A stretch of 64,000 bases of DNA from Lachnospiraceae bacterium (GCA_016280395.1 JAEEGQ010000008.1:1-64000), one strand, 5' to 3'; numbered from the stretch's first letter, positions 49,872 through 59,443 are shown. Notes: generated by a model from the letters alone, not told the origin. Numbers and translations: made by a program.

Positions 49872-50909
49872 ATGAAAAAGATCGTGGAGTTTCTAAAACA
49901 GCATATTGCCCTGTGCATTACGGCATGCCTTGCGATAGCGCTCATAATCGCTGTCGCCGCTGTTTTTGCGCCCAAGGGCAGGAGGGGGGCAAAGCCCGGA
50001 CTTGTGGTGGTGTCGCCGCACCCGAAGGCTTTTATCATCCCGCTTATAAAGGAGTTCGAGAACGAAACGGGGATAAAGACCGAGGTTATAAGCCTCGGCA
50101 CTTCCGCTGCGCTGAAAAGGATCACGGAGGACAAGGACGTTGATGTCCTGTGGGGAGGCTCCCTGCTCTCCGTAAGCACCTTTGAGGATGCGTTTTATGC
50201 TTATACAACACCGAACCGCGAAGCTTTTGACAAAAACTATGAGAGCGTTGACAGGCGGATAACCTGTTTTACGCTGGTGCCGAGCGTTATCATGATAAAT
50301 ACGGATCTTATCGGCGATATTGAGGTAAAGGGCTACAAGGCTCTGCTGGATCCGAAGCTTAAAGGGCGGATAGCCTTTGCTGACCCCGGAAGTTCGTCTT
50401 CTTCTTTTGAGCATCTTGTCAACATGCTTTACGCAATGGGGGAAGGCGATCCGGAAAAGGGTTTCGGTTATGTTGAGGCTTTTTGCAAAAATCTTGACGG
50501 CGTGCTGCTTTCAAGCTCTTCCGAGGTGTATGAGGGGGTTGCGAACGGAAAATATACCGTCGGCCTGACCTTTGAGGAGGCTGCAGTTACAATGCTTAAC
50601 AGCGGCAAGCATATAAGCATTGTTTATATGGAAGAGGGCGTTGTCTTCACACCCGACGGGATATGTATCAGCAGGCTTTCGGAAAGAAAACCCGAGGCTG
50701 AAGCGTTCGTGGATTTTATGACATCAAAGAACGCCCAGGGATTCATAACCGCAAACCTCGGCCGCAGGAGTGTCAGGACCGACATCACCGAGTCCGGCAT
50801 TGTTGCGCCGTATGAATCGATAAAACGGATAGAAGTGCCAAAGGACAGCGTTATCGCCGGCAAGGAAGACTGGATCGCGCGGTTTGGCAGACTCTTTAAG
50901 GCGAGGTGA
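49872..50909 (+). CDS. Membrane-tethered periplasmic-binding-type sensor protein
   Basis: A 345-residue protein with an uncleaved-looking N-terminal membrane helix (about 12-33, no lipobox Cys after it) and a type II binding-protein fold outside: GLVVVSPHPKAFIIPLIKEFENETGIKTEV, DVLWGGSLLSV, FADPGSSSSSFEHL, SSSSEVYEGVANGKYTVGLTFEEAAV and the late FVDFMTSKNAQGFI. It is followed 3 bp later by a histidine kinase and then an AraC-type regulator. By analogy with PgtC-type systems it most likely reports ligand binding to the kinase rather than feeding a transporter; this is inference. The related binding lipoprotein at 53560 serves the ABC importer. Confidence 0.75.
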   Translation: MKKIVEFLKQHIALCITACLAIALIIAVAAVFAPKGRRGAKPGLVVVSPHPKAFIIPLIKEFENETGIKTEVISLGTSAALKRITEDKDVDVLWGGSLLSVSTFEDAFYAYTTPNREAFDKNYESVDRRITCFTLVPSVIMINTDLIGDIEVKGYKALLDPKLKGRIAFADPGSSSSSFEHLVNMLYAMGEGDPEKGFGYVEAFCKNLDGVLLSSSSEVYEGVANGKYTVGLTFEEAAVTMLNSGKHISIVYMEEGVVFTPDGICISRLSERKPEAEAFVDFMTSKNAQGFITANLGRRSVRTDITESGIVAPYESIKRIEVPKDSVIAGKEDWIARFGRLFKAR

Positions 50910-50912
50910 ACC

Positions 50913-52574
50913 ATGAACAGAGAGACGGTCTGCTTTCGCGACAGCATAAGAAAGACTTTTATAAGCTATTCCATAGTCCCTGTGGTCGTAACGGCTCTTG
51001 TGATCCTTTCGATCACCGGCATCGCCTGGAATAACGCCGTTACCTACAGGAACGAGAATGAGAACCGGGAAACCGCTGAAAAGATCTCACACGCAACGGA
51101 TATCTGGTACGGGATGATAAACGAGGCGGCAGAGGCTTTTCTTAAAAACGACGGAAGTGTCCCAAAGGACAGGATCGCGGGGATCCTGTACGAAAAGTGC
51201 GGTGAGTTTGGCGAGACGGGAAACCTTGTGATGCTTGAGCCTTCGGGCGGGGTGCTCTACGCATCGGCGGGGAATGTGCCCTATTATCTTAAAGAAGCGC
51301 AGTACATGGACTGGGGGATACTCCATAACATCCGGAAGGCCACAGGTATCACCGTGACGGCGCTTTCAGAAGGTAATATCTGCATGGGAAAAGCCGTTTA
51401 CGAAAAAGATGAGCTTAAATGCCTGGTCGTCTATATTGTTCCTGATGAGGTGATAAAGCAGATGACCGGTGCTGTTGAACGATTCTTTGCCATAACGGAC
51501 GAAAACGGCTGGATCTACGCCGAAAACAGCAAAATGCTCCGGGACGCATACGGGAAGCTGGCAGCGGCTTTTGACACGGATACGGGATATGTCAAGGCTT
51601 CGGGCAAGCTTTATTATCTTTGCAGGACAGTCGTAAGGAACGGTCTTACGGTCTGGACGGTTGACGATATGAGCGATCACATCAGGGTGTTCCTGCTGCT
51701 TATCGGCGTGGTCATCATGGTGTTTGCGGGGATCGTGTTCATCACCTACAAGAGCACGGATGCAAGCTCCGAGAAATATACGGCAGATATAAGGAGGATA
51801 GAGGCGGCTTTCGAATCCGTTTCGAAGGGCGATCTTGATGTGCGGCTGAACACCGACAGTTCAAGGGAATTCACGACTATCGGGAATGATTTTAACGAGA
51901 TGCTTGAAAGCCTTAGGGGGCAGATAGCGGAAAACAAGGAACTTGCAACGGATGTGGCTTTTGCGCAGCTGAAACAGCTTGAAAGCCAGTTAAACCCGCA
52001 TTTCCTCTTTAACACCCTTGACAATATCAGGTTCATGGCGAAGATCGACGCCGAGGCGGCGGACAAGATGATAGTTTCGCTCTCCGGTATCCTGCGTTAT
52101 ACGATAAGGGATACAAGGGAAGAGGTAACGCTGAGGGAGGATCTCAACAACCTCCGGTATTACCTGAACATCCTGCAGATACGCTTCAACAAGCGGTTTA
52201 AGTACGCCACGGATTTTGGTGATGACCTTATGGACTGTCTTATTCCGAAGCTCCTTCTCCAGCCTCTTCTCGAGAATGCCATAAAACACGGTTTTGGCAA
52301 CAAGGAGAAGCTCTTTGTGACGATAAGGGGCTACAAGATAACCGACAAGCTCGTGTTTATCTGTGAGGATGACGGGGCGGGCATCGCGCCGGAAAAGCTT
52401 AAGGAGATCAGGGAGAGCCTTGCAAAGGACGATAACGAGACGGCGCACTACGGCCTTTACAACATCCACAGGCGCATAAAACTGATGTATAAAGGGGATT
52501 ACGGCCTTGACATCGACAGCAAAGAGGGCGAGGGAACGCTTGTGAGGATAGTGCTTCCGAGAAGAGAGAAATAA
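50913..52574 (+). CDS. Sensor histidine kinase, YesM (LytS-like) family
   Basis: A 553-residue membrane kinase: transmembrane helices near 19-40 and 258-280, an extracytoplasmic sensing part between them, a HAMP-like segment (IRRIEAAFESVSKGDLDVRL...FTTIGNDFNEML), the His_kinase domain with the phosphorylated His363 in LESQLNPHFLFNTLDNIR, and a HATPase domain (LLLQPLLENAIKHGF; EDDGAGI). The HPHFLFN-type kinase box is that of the YesM/LytS group. It lies between the sensor protein gene and the response regulator, in the order expected of a three-part signalling unit. Confidence 0.93.
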   Translation: MNRETVCFRDSIRKTFISYSIVPVVVTALVILSITGIAWNNAVTYRNENENRETAEKISHATDIWYGMINEAAEAFLKNDGSVPKDRIAGILYEKCGEFGETGNLVMLEPSGGVLYASAGNVPYYLKEAQYMDWGILHNIRKATGITVTALSEGNICMGKAVYEKDELKCLVVYIVPDEVIKQMTGAVERFFAITDENGWIYAENSKMLRDAYGKLAAAFDTDTGYVKASGKLYYLCRTVVRNGLTVWTVDDMSDHIRVFLLLIGVVIMVFAGIVFITYKSTDASSEKYTADIRRIEAAFESVSKGDLDVRLNTDSSREFTTIGNDFNEMLESLRGQIAENKELATDVAFAQLKQLESQLNPHFLFNTLDNIRFMAKIDAEAADKMIVSLSGILRYTIRDTREEVTLREDLNNLRYYLNILQIRFNKRFKYATDFGDDLMDCLIPKLLLQPLLENAIKHGFGNKEKLFVTIRGYKITDKLVFICEDDGAGIAPEKLKEIRESLAKDDNETAHYGLYNIHRRIKLMYKGDYGLDIDSKEGEGTLVRIVLPRREK

Positions 52575-52595
52575 GAGCGGGCGGGAGGATGGCTC

Positions 52596-53357
52596 ATGTA
52601 CAGGGTTTTGATAGTTGAAGACGAAGACATTATAAGAAAAGGGATAGCCTACACAATGGACTGGACGTCCTGGGACTGCACCGTTGCGGGAGAGGCCGCA
52701 AACGGCATGGAAGGGCTTGAAAAGATAAGGGAATTAAAGCCCGATATCGTGCTTGTTGATATCATGATGCCGGTCATGGACGGGATAACGATGACAAGGG
52801 AGGCACTGAAAGAGGTAGCCTTCAAGACGGTGATCCTTACAAGCTATGCCGATTTCGATTACGCAAAACAGGCCATAGACCTGAACGTTTCGGCATATCT
52901 CATGAAGCCTGTTGACAGCGCGGAGCTTAAGGCCGCCATCGAAAAGATAAAGGAAGAGCTGCGCAGGGAGCGCGCTTACGAGCAGTTTGACGAAAAACAG
53001 AAGGAACTCGAAAACCCGGAGAACATCTTCATAAAAGAGGATTCGGACAACGAGTATGTCCGCTATGTGCTGTCTGCAACCAAGGAACATTTTGCCGAAA
53101 AGATCAGCATTGAAGCCTTTTCTGCGGAGCTTGGCGTGTCGGCGAGCTACCTTTCGAGAAAATTCAAGGAGGCCACGGGGACAAGCTACCTCGATTTCCT
53201 GAACCAGTACAGGATAAGGCAGGCCGTGAAGCTTCTTCAAACCGGAAAGTACAAGGTTTATGAGGTTTCGGAGATGACGGGCTTTACGGACTATAAGCAC
53301 TTTAATTCCGTATTTAAGAGATACACGAATACAGCACCGTCGGAATTTATGAACTGA
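52596..53357 (+). CDS. Response regulator with AraC-type DNA-binding domain, YesN family
   Basis: A 253-residue two-domain regulator. The receiver domain (1-118) has the phosphoacceptor Asp55 in DIVLVDIMMPVMDG, acidic residues EDED near the start, a Thr/Ser in ILTSYADFDYA and Lys in LMKPVD. A linker leads to an AraC-type pair of helix-turn-helix motifs (about 155-250: IEAFSAELGVSASYLSRKFKEATGTSYLDFLNQYRIRQA and VYEVSEMTGFTDYKHFNSVFKRYTN). It is the likely activator of the ABC importer just downstream, whose own promoter is weak. Confidence 0.94.
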   Translation: MYRVLIVEDEDIIRKGIAYTMDWTSWDCTVAGEAANGMEGLEKIRELKPDIVLVDIMMPVMDGITMTREALKEVAFKTVILTSYADFDYAKQAIDLNVSAYLMKPVDSAELKAAIEKIKEELRRERAYEQFDEKQKELENPENIFIKEDSDNEYVRYVLSATKEHFAEKISIEAFSAELGVSASYLSRKFKEATGTSYLDFLNQYRIRQAVKLLQTGKYKVYEVSEMTGFTDYKHFNSVFKRYTNTAPSEFMN

Positions 53358-53506
53358 AAACACGGCAGCTTTGGAAACGCAAACCGGATTGTACCGCGGA
53401 TATCGCGGATCCTGCACGGCGTTTCGGAAACTGTTCAGAAAATCGGATAATAAAACAGAAATTTGGGTATAGCCGGTAGTTTTTTTGTTGTATCCTTGTA
53501 ATATCA

Positions 53507-53542
53507 GATGACGATCCCGTATCTTACGGAAAAGACGTCATC
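53507..53542 (+). promoter_or_regulatory. Nested hairpin in the leader of the AfuA-like gene
   Basis: GATGACG (53507-53513) pairs with CGTCATC (53536-53542), enclosing CCGTA/TACGG (53517-53521 with 53525-53529) around TCT. It ends just before the GGAAAGGAG ribosome site of the binding-protein gene and may affect mRNA stability or initiation. No good -35/-10 pair is seen upstream, consistent with an activator-dependent promoter. Confidence 0.45.
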
Positions 53543-53559
53543 CGGAAAGGAGAGAATTT

Positions 53560-54675
53560 ATGAAAAAACTATTGGCACTTTTACTGGTTGCCGTAATGGT
53601 GATCGGTATCGCAGGCTGCGGCAAGAAGGAGCCTACCGCTTCGGGCACGCCTTCAAACAACACAAACCCCGAGATGCAGAAGCTTATCGATGCCGCAAAG
53701 GCTGAGGGCGAACTCGTTGTTTACGGTTCCTGCGAAGAAGAATATCTTGCAGCTGCATGTGACAATTTCAAAAAGCTTTACGGGATCAACGTAAAGTATC
53801 AGCGTCTTTCAACAGGCGAAGTACAGAGCAAGATCGAAGAAGAGAAGGGCAATCCTTCCGGCGACGTTTGGTTCGGCGGCACAACCGATCCTTATAACGT
53901 AGCAGCATCTGAAGGTCTTCTTGAGAAGTACGAAGCCATCAATGCAGTTAATCTTTCCGACAGCATGTACCGCGATAAGGACGGCTGCTGGTACGGCATC
54001 TACAAGGGTATCCTCGGTTTCATGGTAAACAAGGATGAGCTTGCCCGCAAGGGTATCGAGGCTCCGAAGGACTGGCAGGATCTTCTTGATGCCAAGTACA
54101 AGGGACTCATCTGGCTTTCAAACTACAACACAGCCGGCACAGCTAAGCTCGTTGTCAACACAATGATCCAGAAGTACGGCCATGACAAGGGTATCGAGTA
54201 CCTTGTTAACATTGATAAGAACATCGAAGTTTACACAAAGTCGGGTTCCGGCCCTTCCAAGAATGTCGGCACAGGCGAATGCGTAGTAGGTATCGGTTTC
54301 CTTCATGACGGCATCACCCAGATCAAGGATAACGGCTACACCAACATCCAGCTCATCATCCCTTCGTCGGGCACATCCTTCGAGATCGGCGCAACGGCTA
54401 TCTTCAAGGGAGCTAAGCACCCGAACGCAGCAAAGCTCTGGATCGAATATGCTTTAAGCCCCGACTGCGTAGAGCTTGGCGCTAAGAACGGTTCTTACCA
54501 GTTCCTTGTCATCAAGAACGCAAAGCAGCCTCAGGAAGCTGCAGATTTCGGCCTTAATCCCGATAACGTTATGAAGTATGACTTCGAAGATGCAAAGGCA
54601 AATACGAAGAAATATGTTGAAGAAGTTATGAATGCACTCGGTGCAGCAGCAGACGGTCGTTTCAAGACTGAGTAA
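53560..54675 (+). CDS. AfuA-like substrate-binding lipoprotein
   Basis: A 371-residue extracytoplasmic binding lipoprotein: signal MKKLLALLLVAVMVIGIAGC with lipidated Cys20, then a family-1/AfuA-type fold with DVWFGGTTDPYNVAA, YGIYKGILGFMVNKDELARKG, SGSGPSKNVGTGECVVGIGF and IPSSGTSFEIGATAIFKGAKH. Homologues are often annotated as ferric-iron binding, but the twin-Tyr ligands of FbpA-type iron proteins are absent, and the DVWFGGTTD and SGSGPS motifs fit the hexose-phosphate-binding AfuA group better. This is inference from motifs. A strong AAAGGAG site precedes the ATG, and a terminator follows, so it may be made in excess over the membrane parts. Confidence 0.85.
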   Translation: MKKLLALLLVAVMVIGIAGCGKKEPTASGTPSNNTNPEMQKLIDAAKAEGELVVYGSCEEEYLAAACDNFKKLYGINVKYQRLSTGEVQSKIEEEKGNPSGDVWFGGTTDPYNVAASEGLLEKYEAINAVNLSDSMYRDKDGCWYGIYKGILGFMVNKDELARKGIEAPKDWQDLLDAKYKGLIWLSNYNTAGTAKLVVNTMIQKYGHDKGIEYLVNIDKNIEVYTKSGSGPSKNVGTGECVVGIGFLHDGITQIKDNGYTNIQLIIPSSGTSFEIGATAIFKGAKHPNAAKLWIEYALSPDCVELGAKNGSYQFLVIKNAKQPQEAADFGLNPDNVMKYDFEDAKANTKKYVEEVMNALGAAADGRFKTE

Positions 54676-54688
54676 TTATTCAACTGTT

Positions 54689-54723
54689 ACGGAGCGGATG
54701 CGAATTGCATTCGCTCCGTTTTT
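54689..54723 (+). terminator. Terminator/attenuator between the binding protein and the permease
   Basis: A 13-bp stem with one G-U pair (54689-54701 with 54707-54719), 5-nt loop and five T residues. It lies inside the transporter operon, where partial termination raises the binding protein above its partners. Confidence 0.85.
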
Positions 54724-54798
54724 CACGCACCGGCGGCCTGACGGGACTTATTCCGGCTCGCCCAAAGGTGCAAAAGGCTTTCACAGGAGGTTATGATA

Positions 54799-56556
54799 AT
54801 GGCAAAAAGTCAGAGCGCCAGCCTTGACAGGAAGAAGCTCCTCGGCGATCCCATAATGGTAACGACCATCGTGGTATTGATCGCTTTCCTGACACTGTTT
54901 ATCCTCTATCCCCTTGCGATACTTCTTGTAGACAGTGTTGTGGGAGGGTCCGATCCGGACCTCAGCGTATTTGAGAGGATACGCCGATCCGGACTGACAC
55001 TTGATGTATTTAAGAGGATAATGGGGCTTTCGAACTTCAGGAAGGCTATAACAAACACGCTGAAGGTAGGCTTTGTTGTGGGCATTGCTTCGGCGCTTAT
55101 AGGTCTTTTGTTTGCGTATGTGGAGGAGTACGTAAAGCTCAAGACGAAATTCATGGGAGGACTCTTCAAGGTCGTATCGATGCTTCCCGTTGTTTCTCCT
55201 CCGTTCGTTCTTTCGCTTTCGATGATAATGCTCTTTGGTAAAGCGGGCCTTATCACAAGATATCTGTTTAAGATATATGACAACAGCGTATACGGGTTCT
55301 GGGGCATTGTGGTAGTACAGACGCTTACGTTCTTCCCGGTCTGCTACATGATGCTTAAAGGGCTTCTGAAAAATATCGACCCGTCGCTCGAAGAGGCGGC
55401 AAGAGACATGGGAGCCTCAAGATTCAAGGTATTCATGACGGTAACGTTCCCGCTGATACTTCCGGGTCTCGGAAATGCGTTCCTTGTAACGTTTATCGAA
55501 TCGATAGCGGACTTCGCGAACCCCATGATCATCGGCGGTTCCTACGATACACTCGCTACCACGATCTACCTGCAGATAACAGGTGCTTATGATAAGCAGG
55601 GCGCGGCTGCGATGGCTGTGGTGCTCCTTCTGATCACGCTGTTCATGTTCGCGATCCAGAAGTATTACCTTGAGAGAAAGAGCACGGCAACCCTTTCCGG
55701 AAAGGCTTCAAGGGCGAGGATGCTCATCACCGACAAGAGCGTTACTATCCCTCTTTCCATCATGTGCTCGGCGCTTGCCCTGTTCGTTATCATGATGTAT
55801 GTATGCGTGCCTTTCGGAGCGCTGTTCAAGACATGGGGATTCGATTTCCATCTGACCTTCAAATGGTTCGGTCTCGTGTTCACGAAATATAAGGGCTTTA
55901 AGGCCTTCAAGGACAGCTTTGTCCTGTCACTTATCGCCGCGCCCATAACGGCGCTGCTCTCCATGATCATCTCTTATCTTGTGGTAAAGAGAAAGTTCGT
56001 TGGAAAGGGCTTTATTGAGGCCGTATCCATGCTTGCCATGGCAGTGCCCGGTACGGTTCTCGGTATCGGATATATCCGCGGTTTCGCGAGGGGGCTTTTC
56101 GGCACCGATATACTTAAAGGCATTTACGGAACGGGTCTGATCCTTGTTATCGTTTTTGTTGTACGAAGCCTTCCGACAGGCACCAGAAGCGGTATTTCGG
56201 CCCTAAGGCAGATAGACAAGAGCATTGAGGAATCCGCTTACGATATGGGCGCAGACAGCCTCAGGGTATTTATGACGGTTACGCTCCCGCTTATAAAGGA
56301 CAGCTTCTTAAGCGGCTTTGTGACTGCATTCGTACGAAGCATTACCGCTATCAGCGCCATCATTCTTCTCGTTACACCTTCGTATCTGCTCATCACCGTG
56401 CAGATCAACGAGTTTGCGGAGAAGGGCTCTTACGGTATAGCCTGCGCGTTTGCAACGATACTTATCGTGATAACTTACGGTTCCGTGCTGCTCATGAACT
56501 GGGTCATCAAGCGATTCGGCACCAGCCGTCAAGTCAAGGTCAAAGAAGAACCTTAA
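54799..56556 (+). CDS. AfuB/FbpB-like two-domain ABC permease
   Basis: Membrane component of 585 residues made of two fused permease halves. About twelve hydrophobic segments are visible, with two EAA-type ATPase-contact loops: PSLEEAARDMGASRFKVFMTVTFPLILPG and KSIEESAYDMGADSLRVFMTVTLPLIKDS. The ATG at 54799 is chosen over the one at 54793 because AGGAGG then has 8-nt spacing. It forms a transporter with the lipoprotein upstream and the ATPase 19 bp downstream. Confidence 0.93.
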   Translation: MAKSQSASLDRKKLLGDPIMVTTIVVLIAFLTLFILYPLAILLVDSVVGGSDPDLSVFERIRRSGLTLDVFKRIMGLSNFRKAITNTLKVGFVVGIASALIGLLFAYVEEYVKLKTKFMGGLFKVVSMLPVVSPPFVLSLSMIMLFGKAGLITRYLFKIYDNSVYGFWGIVVVQTLTFFPVCYMMLKGLLKNIDPSLEEAARDMGASRFKVFMTVTFPLILPGLGNAFLVTFIESIADFANPMIIGGSYDTLATTIYLQITGAYDKQGAAAMAVVLLLITLFMFAIQKYYLERKSTATLSGKASRARMLITDKSVTIPLSIMCSALALFVIMMYVCVPFGALFKTWGFDFHLTFKWFGLVFTKYKGFKAFKDSFVLSLIAAPITALLSMIISYLVVKRKFVGKGFIEAVSMLAMAVPGTVLGIGYIRGFARGLFGTDILKGIYGTGLILVIVFVVRSLPTGTRSGISALRQIDKSIEESAYDMGADSLRVFMTVTLPLIKDSFLSGFVTAFVRSITAISAIILLVTPSYLLITVQINEFAEKGSYGIACAFATILIVITYGSVLLMNWVIKRFGTSRQVKVKEEP

Positions 56557-56575
56557 AACCGTTATGGAGGAGAAC

Positions 56576-57637
56576 ATGGCTAAAGAAAAGAAAGGCGTAC
56601 GCCTTGAACACATATCAAAGATATATAAGGATCCGAAGACCGGCAAGGAATTCTATGCCGTAAAAGACGCTAACATATTTATCGAACCCGGCAGCTTTGT
56701 TACGCTCCTTGGGCCTTCCGGATGCGGAAAGACAACGACGCTGCGTATGATCGCAGGCTTTGAGAGCCCGGACGAGGGCGAGATCTACCTTGGCGACGAG
56801 CCGATCAACGCCCTTACGCCGAACAAGCGTGATACCGCGATGGTATTCCAGAGCTATGCGCTTTTGCCGCATTACAACATTTTCGATAATGTTGCTTACG
56901 GACTTAAGCTCAGGAAAATGGATAAGGAAGTTATAAAGAAGAAGGTTACGGATATTCTTGCACTCGTTGGCCTCGAGGGTATGGAAAACCGCATGACGAA
57001 CCAGCTTTCCGGCGGTCAGCAGCAGAGAGTCGCGCTGGCGAGAGCGCTTGTTATCGAACCCGGCGTGCTGCTCTTTGACGAACCTCTTTCCAACCTCGAC
57101 GCGAAGCTCCGTGTTTCCATGCGTACCGAGATCAGAAGGATCCAGCAGGAAGCGGGCATTACCGCGATCTATGTAACACATGACCAGAGCGAAGCAATGG
57201 CCATATCGGATAAGGTCATAATCATGAACAAGGGTATTGTAGAGCAGATCTCGACTCCGCAGGATGCCTACTACTATCCGAACAACCAGTTTGTTGCCGA
57301 TTTCATCGGTGAGGCGAACTTCCTGAAAGGTACGGTAAAAGGCCAGGATGTTGTGAACATCAGCGGCTCGGATGTCAGGTGCGCTACAGGGTCCATCGCT
57401 GTCGGAAGCGATTGCAGCGTTGTACTCCGTCCCGAAGGCGCAAGGCTTTCCGATGCAGGAAACATCAAGGTCAAGGTAGTGTATTCATGCTTCATGGGAT
57501 CTTATCAGGATTACCATGTGAAAGTGGGAGACACTCTTGTCAAGATACAGGAATATAATCCGAGAAACCTGAAGATATACAAGGTTGGCGACGAAGCGTT
57601 CCTTAACTTCGCCGAAAATACGCTGTATGCACTGTAG
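56576..57637 (+). CDS. AfuC/FbpC-like ABC transporter ATPase
   Basis: Energising subunit of 353 residues, with Walker A GPSGCGKT (46-53), Q-loop FQSYALLPH, signature LSGGQ (144-148), Walker B LLFDEP (165-170), the THDQSEAMAISD switch region, and a C-terminal TOBE-type domain (about 250-350: VLRPEGARL). The ATG at 56576 is preferred over one at 56564 because GGAGGAG lies 3-5 nt before it. Last gene of the importer operon; a terminator follows. Confidence 0.93.
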   Translation: MAKEKKGVRLEHISKIYKDPKTGKEFYAVKDANIFIEPGSFVTLLGPSGCGKTTTLRMIAGFESPDEGEIYLGDEPINALTPNKRDTAMVFQSYALLPHYNIFDNVAYGLKLRKMDKEVIKKKVTDILALVGLEGMENRMTNQLSGGQQQRVALARALVIEPGVLLFDEPLSNLDAKLRVSMRTEIRRIQQEAGITAIYVTHDQSEAMAISDKVIIMNKGIVEQISTPQDAYYYPNNQFVADFIGEANFLKGTVKGQDVVNISGSDVRCATGSIAVGSDCSVVLRPEGARLSDAGNIKVKVVYSCFMGSYQDYHVKVGDTLVKIQEYNPRNLKIYKVGDEAFLNFAENTLYAL

Positions 57638-57664
57638 GGTGTGAGTAGATAGACATACAGAAAG

Positions 57665-57700
57665 CGGCAGTCCATGCTTTACGGCACGGGCTGCCGTTTT
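57665..57700 (+). terminator. Intrinsic terminator of the AfuABC-like operon
   Basis: A 9-bp stem with one G-U pair (57665-57673 with 57688-57696), 14-nt loop and four T residues. The 57701-57931 gap holds only short direct repeats (GGCTGCCGTTTA at about 57689 and 57747; CATGCAGGCG twice) and an A/T-rich leader of tldD; no gene is seen. Confidence 0.7.
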
Positions 57701-57931
57701 AGGTTTGTGCGCATGGGACGTACATGCAGGCGCAGGCCGGGGTACAGGCTGCCGTTTAGACTGCATGCAGGCGGGTTCTGTTTGATTCAGTTCAAAAAAA
57801 ACAGGTTTCGCTCAGATAAGTATAGATTTATTGAATAATTCGTGGTACAATAAAACGCGGTTCGAACGTTTATTCCGAAAACGGGTTTAGAAGCCGGAAT
57901 CTCGAATAAATTCATAGTCAGGAGGTAAGTA

Positions 57932-59317
57932 ATGTTACAAGACATTATCGGATCAAAAAGAGAACTGTTTGCAGATGGTGTGCAGACCGTTCTTCGCGGT
58001 CAGGAAAACCGCACCCGCAGGGTTGTAATCCTTAAAGGCAACCTTGTACAGAACATGCGAAGCGAGGTTAAGGGGATAAATGCCCGTGTGAACAAGAACG
58101 GCACCTACGGCTTTGCGTCTATCGCGGAGTATTCGCCGGAGGCAGCGGAAAAGGTCATCAAAGCGGCTACCGAAAACGCAGTTTTCCTTGCAAGGCACTC
58201 GGGCAGGAATATCCTGCTTCCCGCATCAACGGGGACAGGCACGCTGCCGCTTAACGCAGATATCGTCGACACAGAGCAGAAAGAGATAATCGAGCTGTGC
58301 CAGACCATCGACAAGCACATAGAGGAGAAATATCCGGATCTTACAAGCCGCACAGTTGTTTATTATGAGGATTCACAGGACAGGATAGTGTATTCGTCGG
58401 ATGCTTTCAGCGGTCATCTTGTTACGCCCCGCTGCTACATCTACATCATGATGAGCTCTGAATCTAAGGACGGCGTGCCGGTAGAGATGTTTAAGGCTTT
58501 CGGCGGGTTCGGGAGCTTAAAGGATAATTTCTCGAAGCCCGAAGACATGTATGAGGATATAGACAAGCTCTATAAGCGCCTTATGGACAAGCGCGAGGGC
58601 GTTTATGCCGAGGCAGGTTACAAGACGGTAGTGCTCGGCGGCCTTATGGGCGGTATGCTTGCGCACGAGGCTGTGGGCCATACCGTTGAGGCAGACCTTG
58701 TAAGAGGCGGTTCCGTTGCGGGCCCGAGCCTTAACAAGCAGGTGGCATCCGGGCTGGTCAACATGGTGGATTTTGCGCATACTTTTGACGGCAAGCCCTG
58801 TCCGCTTCCCGTATTCCTTGATGATGAGGGAACAAAGGCAGAGGACGCCTGGCTCATAAAGGACGGTATCCTTACAGGTTATATGAACGACAGGGAAACG
58901 GCCGAGGAATTCGGTATGAAAGCGGCCGGCAACGCAAGGGGCTGGTCTTTCTCGGATGAGCCCATCATCAGGATGAGGAATACATGCATCCTTCCCGGCA
59001 AGAACAGCGTGGAAGAGATGATCGCATCCGTTGACGACGGTTATTATCTTATCGACTCCGGCAACGGCCAGGCCGATCTTACGGGCGAGTTCATGTTCGG
59101 CGTGACCTGCGGTTACGAGATCAAGAACGGCAAGCTCGGAAGGGCTCTGCTCGACACCACAGTTTCGGGCGTGGCTTTCGAAATGCTCAAGACAGTTGAT
59201 ATGATCTCTGACAAGGTAGAGTGGTCTTCAAGCGGATTCTGCGGCAAGAAGCAGCCTATGGCAGTAGGCATGGGCGGTCCCAATATGAGATGCAAGATCA
59301 TGATCGGAGGCAGATAA
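57932..59317 (+). CDS. tldD: TldD-family metalloprotease subunit
   Basis: A 461-residue cytoplasmic protease subunit. The zinc site HEAVGH (245-250) with the following Glu in TVEAD marks it as the active TldD partner; other segments are SFSDEPIIRMRNTCILPG and the C-terminal GFCGKKQPMAVGMGGPNMR. TldD and TldE form a heterodimer that threads short unfolded peptides, trimming leader peptides of some modified peptides and degrading CcdA antitoxin in E. coli. AGGAGG lies 7 nt before the ATG. The partner gene follows after a palindrome-rich gap. Confidence 0.93.
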   Translation: MLQDIIGSKRELFADGVQTVLRGQENRTRRVVILKGNLVQNMRSEVKGINARVNKNGTYGFASIAEYSPEAAEKVIKAATENAVFLARHSGRNILLPASTGTGTLPLNADIVDTEQKEIIELCQTIDKHIEEKYPDLTSRTVVYYEDSQDRIVYSSDAFSGHLVTPRCYIYIMMSSESKDGVPVEMFKAFGGFGSLKDNFSKPEDMYEDIDKLYKRLMDKREGVYAEAGYKTVVLGGLMGGMLAHEAVGHTVEADLVRGGSVAGPSLNKQVASGLVNMVDFAHTFDGKPCPLPVFLDDEGTKAEDAWLIKDGILTGYMNDRETAEEFGMKAAGNARGWSFSDEPIIRMRNTCILPGKNSVEEMIASVDDGYYLIDSGNGQADLTGEFMFGVTCGYEIKNGKLGRALLDTTVSGVAFEMLKTVDMISDKVEWSSSGFCGKKQPMAVGMGGPNMRCKIMIGGR

Positions 59318-59349
59318 AAAAATGCTGCTGATGCAACATTTTATTATCC

Positions 59350-59414
59350 CGAAATTTGAGCATGCTCAAATTTCGAACTACGCATGGAAAACCGCCTTCG
59401 CGGATTTTCCATGC
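59350..59414. repeat. 26-bp perfect palindrome plus second hairpin between tldD and tldE
   Basis: 59350-59375 is a perfect 26-bp palindrome with no loop. Directly after it 59382-59414 folds as a 14-bp hairpin with one bulge and a CTTC loop. Neither is followed by a T run. Confidence 0.85.
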
Positions 59415-59443
59415 TATGAAGGAATCAATAACCGGAGGAAAGA

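Noticed and set aside
53560-54675. Ferric-iron transporter annotation
   Set aside because: The paired Tyr ligands of FbpA-type proteins are not seen; the motifs fit the AfuA sugar-phosphate group better, though this needs a binding test.
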